Positions 39,244 through 48,940 are shown, numbered from the stretch's first letter. The stretch: DNA of 64,000 bases from Acinetobacter suaedae (GCF_008630915.1 NZ_CP043909.1:2542001-2606000), one strand, 5' to 3'. The notes: a model not told the origin generated them from the sequence alone. Made by a program: numbers and translations.

Positions 39244-41301
39244 GTGCGTAAAATTTTAGTCACCAATGCCCTCCCTTATGCCAATGGTCCTATCCATATG
39301 GGTCACTTACTCGGTTATATCCAAGCAGATATTTGGGTTCGTGCGATGCGTGCAATGGGTCATGACGTGACTTACGTATGTGCGGATGATGCTCATGGTA
39401 CAGCGATCATGTTACGTGCTGAAGCAAACGGCATCAGTCCTGAAGCACAAATTGCCAATGTTCAAAAAGAACACATTCGTGATTTCGACGGTTTTGGTGT
39501 GCATTTTGATCATTATGATTCAACACATAGTGATGCAAACAAAGCGCGTGCATCTGAGATTTATATCAAAAACCGTGAAGCAGGCAATATCGCGGTTCGC
39601 CCTGTCACTCAATTATTTGATCCTGAAAAAGGCATGTTCTTGTCTGACCGTTTCATTAAAGGCACATGCCCAAAATGTAAATCAGAAGATCAATACGGCG
39701 ATGCGTGTGAAGTGTGTGGCACAACTTACAATGCAACTGAATTACTCAATCCACGCTCAACGTTGAGCGGTGCGACACCTGTTGAGAAATCATCAGACCA
39801 TTATTTCTTTAAACTTCCAAATTTCTCAGAATACTTACAGAAATGGACGCGTGACCAAGGTCGCCTACCTGTTTCGATTGCCAACAAACTAGATGAGTGG
39901 TTTGAAGCAGGTTTATCAGATTGGGATATTTCGCGTGATGCGCCTTATTTCGGTTTTGAAATCCCAGATGCGCCAAACAAATATTTCTATGTTTGGGTCG
40001 ATGCACCTATTGGTTATATGTCGAGTTTTGAAAACTACATCAAAACCAAACGCCCAGATCTAAGTTTTGATGACTTTTGGAAAAAAGACAGCGACAAAGA
40101 AGTCTATCACTTCATCGGTAAAGACATCGTTTACTTTCACGCACTGTTCTGGCCTGCAATGCTTGAAGGTGCAAACTACCGCACTCCATCAGGTTTGTTC
40201 GTGAATGGTTTCTTGACCGTGAACGGTCAAAAAATGTCGAAATCTCGCGGTACATTCATCAAAGCTGAAACTTATTTACAGCACTTGAATCCTGAATATT
40301 TACGCTACTACTTTGCGTCTAAGCTGTCTGACAAAGTTGAAGATTCAGATTTGAATTTGGATGACTTCGTACAGAAAGTGAATTCTGACCTTGTCGGTAA
40401 AGTGGTGAATATTGCCAGCCGTTGTGCAAAATTCATTAACAGCAATTTCAATAATACGCTTTCTAACACTTGTGTTGAGCCTGAATTGGTTCAAAGCTTT
40501 ATTGATGCGGGCGATTCAATTGCGCAAGCCTATGAAGCACGTGAATTCTCTGCCGCTATCCGTGAAATCATGGCGCTTGCGGACAAAGCGAATCAATATA
40601 TTGATGAGAAAAAACCGTGGGCTCTTGCAAAGCAAGAAGGTCAAGAACAACAAGTTCATGATGTTTGCTCAGTCGGTATCAACTTATTCCGTCAGCTTGC
40701 AATTTACTTAGCTCCAGTGCTTCCAACACTTGCTGCACAGGTTCAAGCCTTCTTACAACTTGAAAGCTTTGACTTTGCATCTCGTCAGAAAATCCTAGTT
40801 GCGCATGAAATTGCTCAATTCCAACCACTTATGCAGCGTGTTGATCCTAAAGCAGTTGCAGCGATGGTTGATGCATCGAAAGATTCTTTAGCTGCTGCGG
40901 CAGAAGCGCCAAAAGTAGAGAAGAAAAAAGAAAAGAAAGCCGAGAAAAAGCCTGAACCAAAAGTGGGTGAAGCTGAAATTATTGGTATTGAAGACTTTAT
41001 GAAAGTTGACCTCCGTGTAGCTGAAGTTTTAGAAGCAGCAACAGTTGAGGGTTCTGATAAATTACTTCAATTAACTTTAAATGTAGGTGAAGCTGAACCA
41101 CGCAATGTGTTTAGCGGTATCCGTGAGTTTTATCAACCAGAAGACTTAAAAGGCAAACTGGTGGTGATGGTTGCGAACCTTGCACCACGTAAAATGCGTT
41201 TTGGTATTTCTAACGGTATGGTACTTGCCGCAGGTAATGGCGAAGGTGTTTGGGTGATTTCACCTGAATCTGGTGCTAAAGCTGGTGATAAAGTGTCTTA
41301 A
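39244..41301 (+). CDS. metG: Methionyl-tRNA synthetase
   Basis: MetG charges tRNA-Met. The 685-residue protein has the class I HIGH-type motif ([14 protein letters not shown]), the zinc knuckle CPKC...CEVCG, KMSKS in [10 protein letters not shown] and a C-terminal EMAP-like tRNA-binding domain after a lysine-rich linker ([14 protein letters not shown]). Choosing the GTG at 39244 gives [15 protein letters not shown], the family's standard N-terminus; the longer frame to 39178 adds 22 unrelated residues. A strong terminator follows the stop. Confidence 0.96.
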   Translation: MRKILVTNALPYANGPIHMGHLLGYIQADIWVRAMRAMGHDVTYVCADDAHGTAIMLRAEANGISPEAQIANVQKEHIRDFDGFGVHFDHYDSTHSDANKARASEIYIKNREAGNIAVRPVTQLFDPEKGMFLSDRFIKGTCPKCKSEDQYGDACEVCGTTYNATELLNPRSTLSGATPVEKSSDHYFFKLPNFSEYLQKWTRDQGRLPVSIANKLDEWFEAGLSDWDISRDAPYFGFEIPDAPNKYFYVWVDAPIGYMSSFENYIKTKRPDLSFDDFWKKDSDKEVYHFIGKDIVYFHALFWPAMLEGANYRTPSGLFVNGFLTVNGQKMSKSRGTFIKAETYLQHLNPEYLRYYFASKLSDKVEDSDLNLDDFVQKVNSDLVGKVVNIASRCAKFINSNFNNTLSNTCVEPELVQSFIDAGDSIAQAYEAREFSAAIREIMALADKANQYIDEKKPWALAKQEGQEQQVHDVCSVGINLFRQLAIYLAPVLPTLAAQVQAFLQLESFDFASRQKILVAHEIAQFQPLMQRVDPKAVAAMVDASKDSLAAAAEAPKVEKKKEKKAEKKPEPKVGEAEIIGIEDFMKVDLRVAEVLEAATVEGSDKLLQLTLNVGEAEPRNVFSGIREFYQPEDLKGKLVVMVANLAPRKMRFGISNGMVLAAGNGEGVWVISPESGAKAGDKVS

Positions 41302-41316
41302 TCAGCCTAGTGACTT

Positions 41317-41344
41317 AAAAAGACTTCTTCAGAAGTCTTTTTTT
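41317..41344 (+). terminator. Terminator of metG
   Basis: AAAAAGACTTCT and AGAAGTCTTTTT around TC, followed by T residues. Confidence 0.88.
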
Positions 41345-41385
41345 GTGCTAGTGTTCAAAAATAAGACTATGATAAAGCTTATAAT

Positions 41386-41883
41386 ATGCCTATTACAAAA
41401 ATGAGCCTTCTACAGAGACCTAAATGGCAAAGTTCAGCATTTATTATCTGGGGACCGTTTATTGGAACATTGATTATTGTAATCACATTTCATAGCCCCA
41501 TTATGTTTGGTGATCCAATACGATTTTTAAAAGGTCTCATTACGCCCTCGATCATATTTCCAATGATTGGAGGATTATTTTTAATTACACCATTTGGTTA
41601 TTTACTTGGTATCTTTCCCGCAATAATCACTCAATTGTTGTTCCAACATTTCTTTGCCCAAAAGCTTGCTCAAATATCCTTAATGCGCAGCATAATCTAT
41701 AGCGGCTTTTTAGGCTTTATGCTTGCACCCTTTATTCTTATTCTTGCCATACTCACCCCATCACCTTTAATCATCTTTAGTTATCTGCAATTTGTACTCA
41801 TCCTCCCTACAACATTAATTTGCACTGTTATTGAATGGAAAAAAGTTAAAAACAATAGGCAAATAATTGAAGCACGGACATAA
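41386..41883 (+). CDS. Hypothetical membrane protein (165 aa)
   Basis: Unrecognised protein with about four hydrophobic segments (FIIWGPFIGTLIIVITF, then FPMIGGLFLITPFGYLLG and others) and a short basic C-terminal tail (EWKKVKNNR). It is probably an inner-membrane protein. It stands alone after the metG terminator. Confidence 0.6.
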   Translation: MPITKMSLLQRPKWQSSAFIIWGPFIGTLIIVITFHSPIMFGDPIRFLKGLITPSIIFPMIGGLFLITPFGYLLGIFPAIITQLLFQHFFAQKLAQISLMRSIIYSGFLGFMLAPFILILAILTPSPLIIFSYLQFVLILPTTLICTVIEWKKVKNNRQIIEART

Positions 41884-42003
41884 ACTCTTTTAAAACTCAT
41901 AACAAAACTCTCTTTCACAAGCGGATTTTTTATTGGGAAATTATCCCTATTATGTTGTGATTCATGTTAAAAGTGTTATTTCTCTAATAACTTTAATGAT
42001 CTT

Positions 42004-42981
42004 ATGAAAAAAACTGCCCTACTCCTTTCAGCATTATTCTTAAGCAGCGTTCCTTTACTCACTCATGCAGAAACAAGCAAAACCCTGCCAGTCATTGAAC
42101 AACAAAAACAAGTTGCGGGCTACTATCACCACCAAGTCGGTGATGTACAAATTACCGCCCTGCTGGATGGTACCAACTTTATGTCACCAAGCTTGTTTAA
42201 AGATATTTCACCGCAACAAGTCCAGCACATCTTAAAGAAATACTATGCAGATCAAGACAAAGGCGTGCAAACCTCGATTAATGCTTTTCTCGTCAATACT
42301 GGCAAATCATTGGTTTTAGTCGATAGCGGTGCAGAAAGTTGTTTCGGCGCGCATCTTGGTTCTATTTTGAAAAACCTAGTTGCTTCAGGATATAAACCTG
42401 AACAAGTCGATACGATTTTACTCACTCATTTGCACCCAGATCATGTGTGTGGCATTAGTCAAAAAAGCACTGCCAATTTTCCTAATGCGACAGTCTATGT
42501 CTCAGATGAAGAAGCTAAATATTGGTTAGATCCGAAACAAGTAACAAAACTACCAAAAGACAAACAAGCCAACTACTTAGGTACAGTCGAAAAGATCAAA
42601 GAAGCTATTGCACCCTATCAAGCCAAGCAACGTTTCAAGACCTTCAAGCTCGGTGATGAAATCCAAGGATTCAAAGTCATCAACACGGCAGGACATACAC
42701 CGGGGCACTACAGTTATGAGTTAAAAACTAAAGACCAAAGTGTAGTATTCATTGGCGATATTGTTCATTCTCATACCGTGCAATTTGATAAACCCGAAAC
42801 TGCGATTGAATATGATATTGATCCGAAAAAAGCAGTACAAACCCGTTTAAAACAATTTGCGAATTTTGCAAAAAATGGCCAAACCATCGCTGCACCACAT
42901 TTACCATTTCCGGGTATTGGGCATATTTACTCAGCAGATCAGAAAAGCTATCAATGGATTCCCGTACATTTTAAAGATTAA
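42004..42981 (+). CDS. Exported MBL-fold hydrolase, methyl parathion hydrolase-like
   Basis: A 325-residue metallo-beta-lactamase-fold enzyme with a signal peptide cut after LLTHA (22). The dinuclear zinc motif is THLHPDH (H142, H144, D146, H147); TAGHTPGHYSYEL, GDIVHSHTVQFD and APHLPFPGIGHI follow in the order seen in Pseudomonas methyl parathion hydrolase, with matching YY...GDVQITALLDGT at the start. That family includes esterases and lactonases; the natural substrate is unknown. The gene sits upstream of a TetR-efflux operon on the same strand, 128 bp before the TetR start. Confidence 0.85.
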   Translation: MKKTALLLSALFLSSVPLLTHAETSKTLPVIEQQKQVAGYYHHQVGDVQITALLDGTNFMSPSLFKDISPQQVQHILKKYYADQDKGVQTSINAFLVNTGKSLVLVDSGAESCFGAHLGSILKNLVASGYKPEQVDTILLTHLHPDHVCGISQKSTANFPNATVYVSDEEAKYWLDPKQVTKLPKDKQANYLGTVEKIKEAIAPYQAKQRFKTFKLGDEIQGFKVINTAGHTPGHYSYELKTKDQSVVFIGDIVHSHTVQFDKPETAIEYDIDPKKAVQTRLKQFANFAKNGQTIAAPHLPFPGIGHIYSADQKSYQWIPVHFKD

Positions 42982-43057
42982 TAACCATCAGCATGTGTTG
43001 CCCGTCAATGCATGCTTTTACCGAACTAAAACAAAAATTAAAATGACTTAAATTTAC

Positions 43058-43077
43058 AACGGACAATAATGTCCGTT
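43058..43077 (+). promoter_or_regulatory. Candidate TetR operator
   Basis: AACGGACA and TGTCCGTT around ATAA form a perfect 8-bp dyad 32 bp before the TetR-family gene, a position and form typical of autoregulatory TetR operators. Confidence 0.7.
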
Positions 43078-43109
43078 AAATTTGGCTAAATTTTCTATGA
43101 ATCCCCAAA

Positions 43110-43658
43110 ATGATCAAACGTCAGCAACGTGCGATTCAAAATCGTGATGAATTGCTCCATGCCGCAGAAGAGATTTTTCGAATCCATGGCGTGCATGTTC
43201 CTTTACAAACCATCATTGACCACGCAGGTGTGGGACGTGCAACGTTTTATCGTAATTTTGCTGACCGTAAAGCATTGATTGTGGCTTTACTCGAACAAGC
43301 CATGACCAGACTCGAAGATCATGTGCAAGCTTTACAGGCTTTTGATGATGGCTTTCTTCGCTTAATCGAAAGCTATGTTGAACAAGTTCCCCATCTCATT
43401 GTCCTTATTGATTACTGGCGTATTGTTGATCGTCATGACCCAATCATGTTAAACATTTATGCACGGCGTGATAAAGCACTACAACCACTAATTAACCAAG
43501 CCATACAACATAAACTGTGCCGTCCTGATCTTACACCACAAGATTTTTCTATGATTGTGGGAATCTTAGGTTCCTCATTTCAAGGACATACTGCTTCAGA
43601 TCAAGTTCAGTTAGCCAAACGAGCAATAGAATTATTATTAAACGGCATTAAAATTTAG
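43110..43658 (+). CDS. TetR/AcrR-family transcriptional regulator
   Basis: A 182-residue regulator with an N-terminal helix-turn-helix (EEIFRIHGVHVPLQTIIDH then AGVGRATFYRNFADRKALI) and a helical ligand domain. It precedes an MFS pump gene by 12 bp and the perfect dyad at 43058-43077 lies just upstream, so it probably represses its own efflux operon until a ligand binds. No good Shine-Dalgarno is seen before the ATG at 43110. Confidence 0.9.
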   Translation: MIKRQQRAIQNRDELLHAAEEIFRIHGVHVPLQTIIDHAGVGRATFYRNFADRKALIVALLEQAMTRLEDHVQALQAFDDGFLRLIESYVEQVPHLIVLIDYWRIVDRHDPIMLNIYARRDKALQPLINQAIQHKLCRPDLTPQDFSMIVGILGSSFQGHTASDQVQLAKRAIELLLNGIKI

Positions 43659-43670
43659 TTCGAGGATCAT

Positions 43671-45326
43671 ATGGATAAAAGCCCTCGCTACCTTGAAACT
43701 CCACCAGATTGGTCTGCTGAAGAGCGTCCCACACTACCGGGTTCGCCTGCAGCAATTGCTCATGCCACACCGAAACGTTTCGCTTATTTTTTTATTGGCT
43801 TGTTTATCTGTATTGCTGCCAGCTTAAGTAACGGTTTTGTGATTGCGAACTTATCTATTTTCCAAGGTGAATATGGTTTAACCCCTTCTCAAGCGGCATG
43901 GCTCCCTGCGGCCTATGTGATGGCAAATGTCAGCGCCAATTTAATTTTATTTAAAGCACGTCAACAATACGGTCTACGTCTATTTTCTGAGATCGGTCTG
44001 CTGGTTTTTATTGGTGTATTGATTCTCCATCTCATCGTACAAACTTATGAAATGGCATTGATTGTCCGTTTTATTGCAGGTCTTGCAGCTGCGCCATTAA
44101 GTTCGCTTGGGATGTATTACACCATGCAGGCATTTGGTAAAGCTGATTTAGCAAAAGGTATTTATCTGGCTTTTGGTTTTCAGCAACTCGGTCTACCGCT
44201 GGCATGGATGATTTCACCCTTTCTATTAAGCGCTAATCAATGGGATGTAATTTATACCTTTGAACTGGGATTGGCCATTTGCTGCTTTGCCATGGTGGTT
44301 GCACTCAAATTACCTCGAAGTCTGCGTCTTGCTGTTTTTGAAAAGCAAGATTTCTTTACCTTTACCTTACTGGCGCCAGGTTTTGCTTGCTTATGTATTG
44401 TTCTCACGCAAGGCCCTATTCTTTGGTGGTTTGATAGTCCTTGGCTGGCTTATGTATTAATTGTTGGCTTTTGCCTGATTGTCTTAGGTTTAACTTATGA
44501 GCATTATCGTGCTAATCCTCTGATTATGACGCGCTGGCTTGCAACAAGCGACCTGCTTACGTTTATCTTTAGTGCATTTGCCTTACGTCTGTTGATGTCA
44601 GAGCAAAGCTATGCGGCTGTTAATTTTCTAAAAACTATGGGAATGGGGCCTGATCAATTTGTTCCACTTTATAGCGTCATCTTTTGTGGGACCATTGCTG
44701 GCTCAGTCTTTAGTGCATTGACCTTTCATAAAGATCGCCTGATGTTAAATTTGTTTTTGGCGGAATTTCTAATCTTAGTCGCGTGTATCTTGGATTATCA
44801 CCTGACCAGTGATGTCCGTCCAGCAAACTTTTATCGAAGTCAATTCCTTGTCAGTTTTGCTGGTGGCGTATTTATTGGTCCTTTACTCATGATGGGGTTT
44901 GTACGTACCTTACAACGCGGCCCACAATACGTGATTACCTTTGTTGTGCTATTCACAGCCACCCAGAACTTTGGTGGTTTAGTGGGTTCATCCTTTTTTA
45001 ACACCTATCAACAACACCATACCTATGATTATAAAGTCGAAATTAATAGTCATTTAAACCCAACTGACCCATCTGTTGCCCAACGCATAAAAAGTTATGA
45101 ACATAGTGCCATGTTAAATACAACCGATCCTGTTTTGCAAAATAAACAAGCGATGCAAAATTTGAATCAAGTTGTGACCCGTGAAGCACAAGTTCGCGCC
45201 TATAACGATGTAATTGTGCTCAATGGTATTTTCGCGATTATTCTCTTGATATGGGGCTTATTTAAATATGCCCGTGAGAAATATAAAACGATAAAAAATA
45301 GATCCCTACCAAGTACTTCGAGTTAA
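43671..45326 (+). CDS. MFS multidrug efflux permease (EmrB-like, DHA2 type)
   Basis: A 551-residue transporter with about 14 membrane segments. The early motif RLFSEIGLLVFIGVLIL region and AGLAAAPLSSLGMYY fit drug:H+ antiporter-2 proteins. Together with the adjacent HlyD-type adaptor it resembles the EmrAB arrangement, expelling hydrophobic or aromatic compounds through an outer-membrane channel. The ATG at 43671 follows a GAGG-like sequence and the TetR stop by 12 bp. Confidence 0.88.
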   Translation: MDKSPRYLETPPDWSAEERPTLPGSPAAIAHATPKRFAYFFIGLFICIAASLSNGFVIANLSIFQGEYGLTPSQAAWLPAAYVMANVSANLILFKARQQYGLRLFSEIGLLVFIGVLILHLIVQTYEMALIVRFIAGLAAAPLSSLGMYYTMQAFGKADLAKGIYLAFGFQQLGLPLAWMISPFLLSANQWDVIYTFELGLAICCFAMVVALKLPRSLRLAVFEKQDFFTFTLLAPGFACLCIVLTQGPILWWFDSPWLAYVLIVGFCLIVLGLTYEHYRANPLIMTRWLATSDLLTFIFSAFALRLLMSEQSYAAVNFLKTMGMGPDQFVPLYSVIFCGTIAGSVFSALTFHKDRLMLNLFLAEFLILVACILDYHLTSDVRPANFYRSQFLVSFAGGVFIGPLLMMGFVRTLQRGPQYVITFVVLFTATQNFGGLVGSSFFNTYQQHHTYDYKVEINSHLNPTDPSVAQRIKSYEHSAMLNTTDPVLQNKQAMQNLNQVVTREAQVRAYNDVIVLNGIFAIILLIWGLFKYAREKYKTIKNRSLPSTSS

Positions 45327-45347
45327 ACATTTGATTGAGAAAATATT

Positions 45348-46517
45348 ATGGCAGAAGAAACCAAAGATAATACCGAAAAACAGACTCAGGAAAATCCAGC
45401 AACCAATGCTGAAACATCACCTCAGTCTAACAACGCTATACAAACTACTGAGGCGCCACCACCGCCTCCGCCAACAAGTAAGTTGATCAAAACCAAGCGT
45501 TCAACCTTATGGTGGATGCTGTTGGTTTTATTGGTAGGTATTACCATCATCTTATGGGCATGGAAAATTGGTCCCTTTCATACAGCGATTGAGCAGACAG
45601 ACAACAGTTATATCAAAGGGAAAACCACGATATTGTCCTCACAAATCAATGGTTATATCAAAGATGTACTGGTCAAAGATTTTGATCATGTGAAACGAGG
45701 TCAAGTGTTGATGCATATCGATGCAACAACCTATGATCAAAAAGTTACTCAAGCGGTTTCAGGTGTAGAACAAGCTCAAAATAGCCTTGCCAATCAAACT
45801 CAAGCCATTGCACAACGCCAAGCCGATGTCGTGGCGGCACAAGCCAAGCTAGATCAGGTCAAAGCTCAATATGATTTATCCATGGCACAACTAAAACGTT
45901 ATCAACAATTGGGCAATAGTGGTGCGGCATCCAAATCTGAGCAAGATAAGGCCGCAGCCGATGCACAAAACAATCTTGCGTTACTCAAACAAGCCCAAGC
46001 CAACATTCTAGTAGCACAAGAGGCTTTAAAAACAGCACAAGTGGCAGAAGCAGGTTTAAAAGCACAGGTCAACAGCGCGCAAGCACAACTGGATCAAGCC
46101 AATACCACCAAAGATTACAGCACTATAGTCGCGCCACTGGACGGTCAACTCGGTGAAGTGAATCCTCGTGTTGGTCAATATGTTGCCGCAGGTTCACAAT
46201 TACTTTATTTGATTCCACAACAAACATGGGTGATCGCTAACTTTAAAGAAACACGGATTGCCAATATGAAAATAGGTCAGAAAGCTTCTTTCACTGTTGA
46301 TGCCATGAAACATCAAAAATTTACAGGGCGTGTTGAACAAATCTCTCCTGCAGCTGGATCAGAATTCAGTGTATTGAAACCTGATAATGCAACAGGTAAT
46401 TTCACAAAAGTGGTTCAACGAATTGCCGTTCGTATTGCAATTGATCCTGATCAAGAAGGTATCGAAAATTTACGTCCAGGTATGTCCGTGGTGACATCCG
46501 TGGATACCGATTCTTAA
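45348..46517 (+). CDS. HlyD/EmrA-family membrane fusion protein
   Basis: A 389-residue periplasmic adaptor: a charged, Pro-rich cytoplasmic N-terminus (APPPPPPTSK), one membrane helix (about residues 55-75), a biotinyl-lipoyl-like half motif (SSQINGYIKDVLVKDFDHV), a long helical hairpin rich in Ala and Gln and the closing half-motif APLDGQLGEVNPRVGQYV. It links the MFS pump to an outer-membrane channel. It begins 21 bp after the MFS stop. No TolC-type gene is in the window. Confidence 0.9.
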   Translation: MAEETKDNTEKQTQENPATNAETSPQSNNAIQTTEAPPPPPPTSKLIKTKRSTLWWMLLVLLVGITIILWAWKIGPFHTAIEQTDNSYIKGKTTILSSQINGYIKDVLVKDFDHVKRGQVLMHIDATTYDQKVTQAVSGVEQAQNSLANQTQAIAQRQADVVAAQAKLDQVKAQYDLSMAQLKRYQQLGNSGAASKSEQDKAAADAQNNLALLKQAQANILVAQEALKTAQVAEAGLKAQVNSAQAQLDQANTTKDYSTIVAPLDGQLGEVNPRVGQYVAAGSQLLYLIPQQTWVIANFKETRIANMKIGQKASFTVDAMKHQKFTGRVEQISPAAGSEFSVLKPDNATGNFTKVVQRIAVRIAIDPDQEGIENLRPGMSVVTSVDTDS

Positions 46518-46549
46518 GCCATACTGACATTCTCAATCAAATCCATTTA

Positions 46550-46598
46550 CAATGTGATCAAATCCATTTTTAACTGACCAAAATGTTTGATCACATTG
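46550..46598 (+). promoter_or_regulatory. Inverted repeat across the start of the desulfhydrase gene
   Basis: CAATGTGATCAAA (46550-46562) and TTTGATCACATTG (46586-46598) form a perfect 13-bp pair around 23 nt that contain the ATG at 46583 and its upstream region. A fold in mRNA would bury the start codon, giving possible translational control. A DNA operator is the alternative. Confidence 0.5.
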
Positions 46599-47455
46599 CT
46601 TTTCCTACACCCTATCAAACATTGGACCAGCCTTATCCAGTTCAACTGACGGTAAAACGACTTGACCTGATTCATCCTCAAATTTCAGGCAATAAATTTT
46701 TTAAACTGAAATACAACTTACGTGCAGCCCATCAACAAGGCTATAAGCAAGTGCTCACTTTTGGTGGAGCTTACTCCAATCATATCGCAGCAACGGCGTA
46801 TGCGGCCCAATGTTTTGGCTTTCAAAGTATAGGCATAATTCGAGGTGAAGAACTCGCGTCTCAAATATTAAATTCAACGCTACAAACAGCACAAGATTTT
46901 GGTATGCAACTGCATTTTGTTAGTCGAGCTGAATATCGCCTACGCCATGAAGCTGAGTATTTACAACAATTAAGACAACATTTTCCACAGGCTTTTATCA
47001 TCCCTGAAGGTGGCACCAATGAGCTTGCAATACAAGGGACAAAAGAAATATTGTCTGTGGAGGATCGAGAAAATTATGATGTCATTTGTTGTGCTGTAGG
47101 GACTGGTGGCACAATCGCAGGACTGATTGAAAACAGTTCAGATCAGCAACAGGTTTTAGGATTTTCTGCACTCAAAGGTGATTTCCTCAAATCAGAAATT
47201 CAACAATGGACGGATAAGCAAAATTGGTCTTTAACCGATGCTTATTGTTGTGGTGGCTATGCCAAAACCACACCTAAATTGCTGCAATTTATGCAGGAGT
47301 TTGAGCAGAAATATGCAATCCCTTTAGAGCAGGTCTATACTGCTAAAATGATGATGGGATTGTTTGATTTAATGCAGCAATATCATTTTCCTACTGATAC
47401 CCGTATTTTGGCGATTCATACTGGCGGACTACAAGGAAAACTGAAAACATATTAA
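46583..47455 (+). CDS. D-cysteine desulfhydrase/ACC deaminase-family PLP enzyme
   Basis: A 290-residue type II PLP enzyme. HPQISGNKFFKLKYN holds the PLP lysine (K38), and FGGAYSNHIAATAYAA and GTGGTIAGLIE are the substrate and phosphate loops. Members split D-cysteine or 1-aminocyclopropane-1-carboxylate; the substrate cannot be told from motifs. The coding start lies in an inverted repeat (46550-46598), and no Shine-Dalgarno is visible. It lies 65 bp after the HlyD gene on the same strand. Confidence 0.88.
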   Translation: MFDHIAFPTPYQTLDQPYPVQLTVKRLDLIHPQISGNKFFKLKYNLRAAHQQGYKQVLTFGGAYSNHIAATAYAAQCFGFQSIGIIRGEELASQILNSTLQTAQDFGMQLHFVSRAEYRLRHEAEYLQQLRQHFPQAFIIPEGGTNELAIQGTKEILSVEDRENYDVICCAVGTGGTIAGLIENSSDQQQVLGFSALKGDFLKSEIQQWTDKQNWSLTDAYCCGGYAKTTPKLLQFMQEFEQKYAIPLEQVYTAKMMMGLFDLMQQYHFPTDTRILAIHTGGLQGKLKTY

Positions 47456-47502
47456 ATACTGCATAAATCTTTTATAATTGCCCGCTTTTCGTCGATCGAG
47501 TA

Positions 47503-48705
47503 ATGTCCATGGTTCATCAAGTTGATGTTGTTGTTTTAGGTGCTGGCGCATCTGGCTTGATGTTGGCTGCTGAAGCAGGTAAACGTGGACGTTCAGTTGT
47601 GGTTCTCGAAAAAGCCAATAAGGTAGGCAAAAAGATTTTAATGTCTGGTGGCGGTAAATGTAACTTTACTAATCTTGATGTAGAGCCATCCAACTATCTT
47701 TCAGAAAATCCGCATTTCGTGATTTCAGCACTCACCCGCTACACCAACTGGGACTTTATTGGTTTAGTCTGTGAATACGGAATTGAATACGAAGAACGTA
47801 AACATGGTCAGCTCTTCACGCTGAAAGGCTCTAAAGAAATTCTTGAGTTGTTACTTTCAGAATGTGATAAAGCAAAGCGTGTTCAGATCCATACCCATTG
47901 TGAAGTTGAGCACGTTCAATCAAAAGCAGATACAGGTTTTATCATTGAGACCAATCAAGGCACATATCACTGTGAATCTTTGGTGGTTGCCACAGGCGGC
48001 TTATCGATTCCAACCTTAGGCGGTTCAGGTTTTGGTTATGAGCTTGCCAAACAATTTGGACATCATGTGTTCCCGACCCGTGCAGGCCTCGTTCCATTTA
48101 CCTTTTCTGATCATTTCAAAGAAGTCACAACCCGACTGAGTGGCAATGCTTTAGATGCCACACTCATGAATGATCGTCATCAATTTACTGAGGCCTTGTT
48201 ATTTACCCATCGTGGCTTAAGTGGGCCAAGTTCATTACAACTTTCTAACTATTGGCATGTCGGTGAAAGTTTTAAAATTGATTTCTTTCCAAGCCAAGAT
48301 TTTAGTCAATTTTTCAAAGATAAGAAAAAAGCACAACCGAAAGTTCTACTCAGAACGTTGCTCAGTGAGTTCACAGCCAAAAGCATTGTTCTCGAATTAC
48401 AGCAACTCATTTGGGCCGAACATAGTGAAATTGCAATTGGAAATATCAGCGACGCTCAACTCGAATACATCGCCACCCAACTACATACATTTACAGTCAA
48501 ACCATCAGGCACTGAAGGTTATCGCACCGCAGAGGTCACGCTCGGTGGTGTCGACACAACCGAAATCTCCTCAAAAACCATGGAGAGTAAAAAACAAAAA
48601 GGCTTATATTTTATTGGTGAAGTCTTGGATGTTACAGGACATCTAGGAGGATATAACTTTCAATGGGCATGGTCGTCAGCACAAGCCGCAGCGCAATTTG
48701 TATAA
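47503..48705 (+). CDS. YhiN/HI0933-family flavoprotein
   Basis: A 400-residue NAD(P)/FAD-dependent oxidoreductase. VVVLGAGASGLMLAAEAGKRG is read as VVVLGAGASGLMLAA with the Rossmann GxGxxG, KKILMSGGGKCNFTN and C-terminal GEVLDVTGHLGGYNFQWAW mark the HI0933/YhiN family. Function is not established. A TATAAT sequence lies at 47473-47478, but no good -35 is seen. The start is ATG at 47503 (a second ATG at 47509). Confidence 0.9.
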   Translation: MSMVHQVDVVVLGAGASGLMLAAEAGKRGRSVVVLEKANKVGKKILMSGGGKCNFTNLDVEPSNYLSENPHFVISALTRYTNWDFIGLVCEYGIEYEERKHGQLFTLKGSKEILELLLSECDKAKRVQIHTHCEVEHVQSKADTGFIIETNQGTYHCESLVVATGGLSIPTLGGSGFGYELAKQFGHHVFPTRAGLVPFTFSDHFKEVTTRLSGNALDATLMNDRHQFTEALLFTHRGLSGPSSLQLSNYWHVGESFKIDFFPSQDFSQFFKDKKKAQPKVLLRTLLSEFTAKSIVLELQQLIWAEHSEIAIGNISDAQLEYIATQLHTFTVKPSGTEGYRTAEVTLGGVDTTEISSKTMESKKQKGLYFIGEVLDVTGHLGGYNFQWAWSSAQAAAQFV

Positions 48706-48766
48706 TCCTCATTTGTGCAAAGCATGACTGAGCCAAATACGATTACAACTTAAAGCAGTAGATTTA

Positions 48767-48940
48767 TCAGCGTTCATCCACTTTGGCGTCATCTGAAGCT
48801 GAATTTTTTTGAGTATTTGACCGTGACTGTTGTTTTTCATTATTTGCTTTGGCAAATACAAATTTATAAGCACTCGCTAAGAACCCAACAGTAATCCCAG
48901 CAATGATAATAGGTGCGAATACACGATTTGGCCTCTTCAC
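48767..48940 (-). CDS. Small single-pass membrane protein (57 aa), GTG start
   Basis: The minus strand reads GTG at 48940 to TGA at 48767. GGAG sits six bases before the GTG; an ATG just upstream is in a frame that stops after two codons. The protein begins with KRPNRVFAP, has one membrane helix (IIIAGITVGFLASAYKFVF) and ends in a polar, Gln/Ser/Asp-rich tail. The strong ribosome-binding site and clean hydrophobic-to-polar layout support a real gene. It is convergent with the YhiN gene. No family recognised. Confidence 0.65.
   Translation of the reverse strand: MKRPNRVFAPIIIAGITVGFLASAYKFVFAKANNEKQQSRSNTQKNSASDDAKVDER

Noticed and set aside
46551-46598. CRP-type binding site from TGTGA and TCACA
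   Set aside because: The half-sites are about 30 bp apart, whereas CRP needs TGTGA-N6-TCACA; the repeat is better explained as a hairpin or other dyad.
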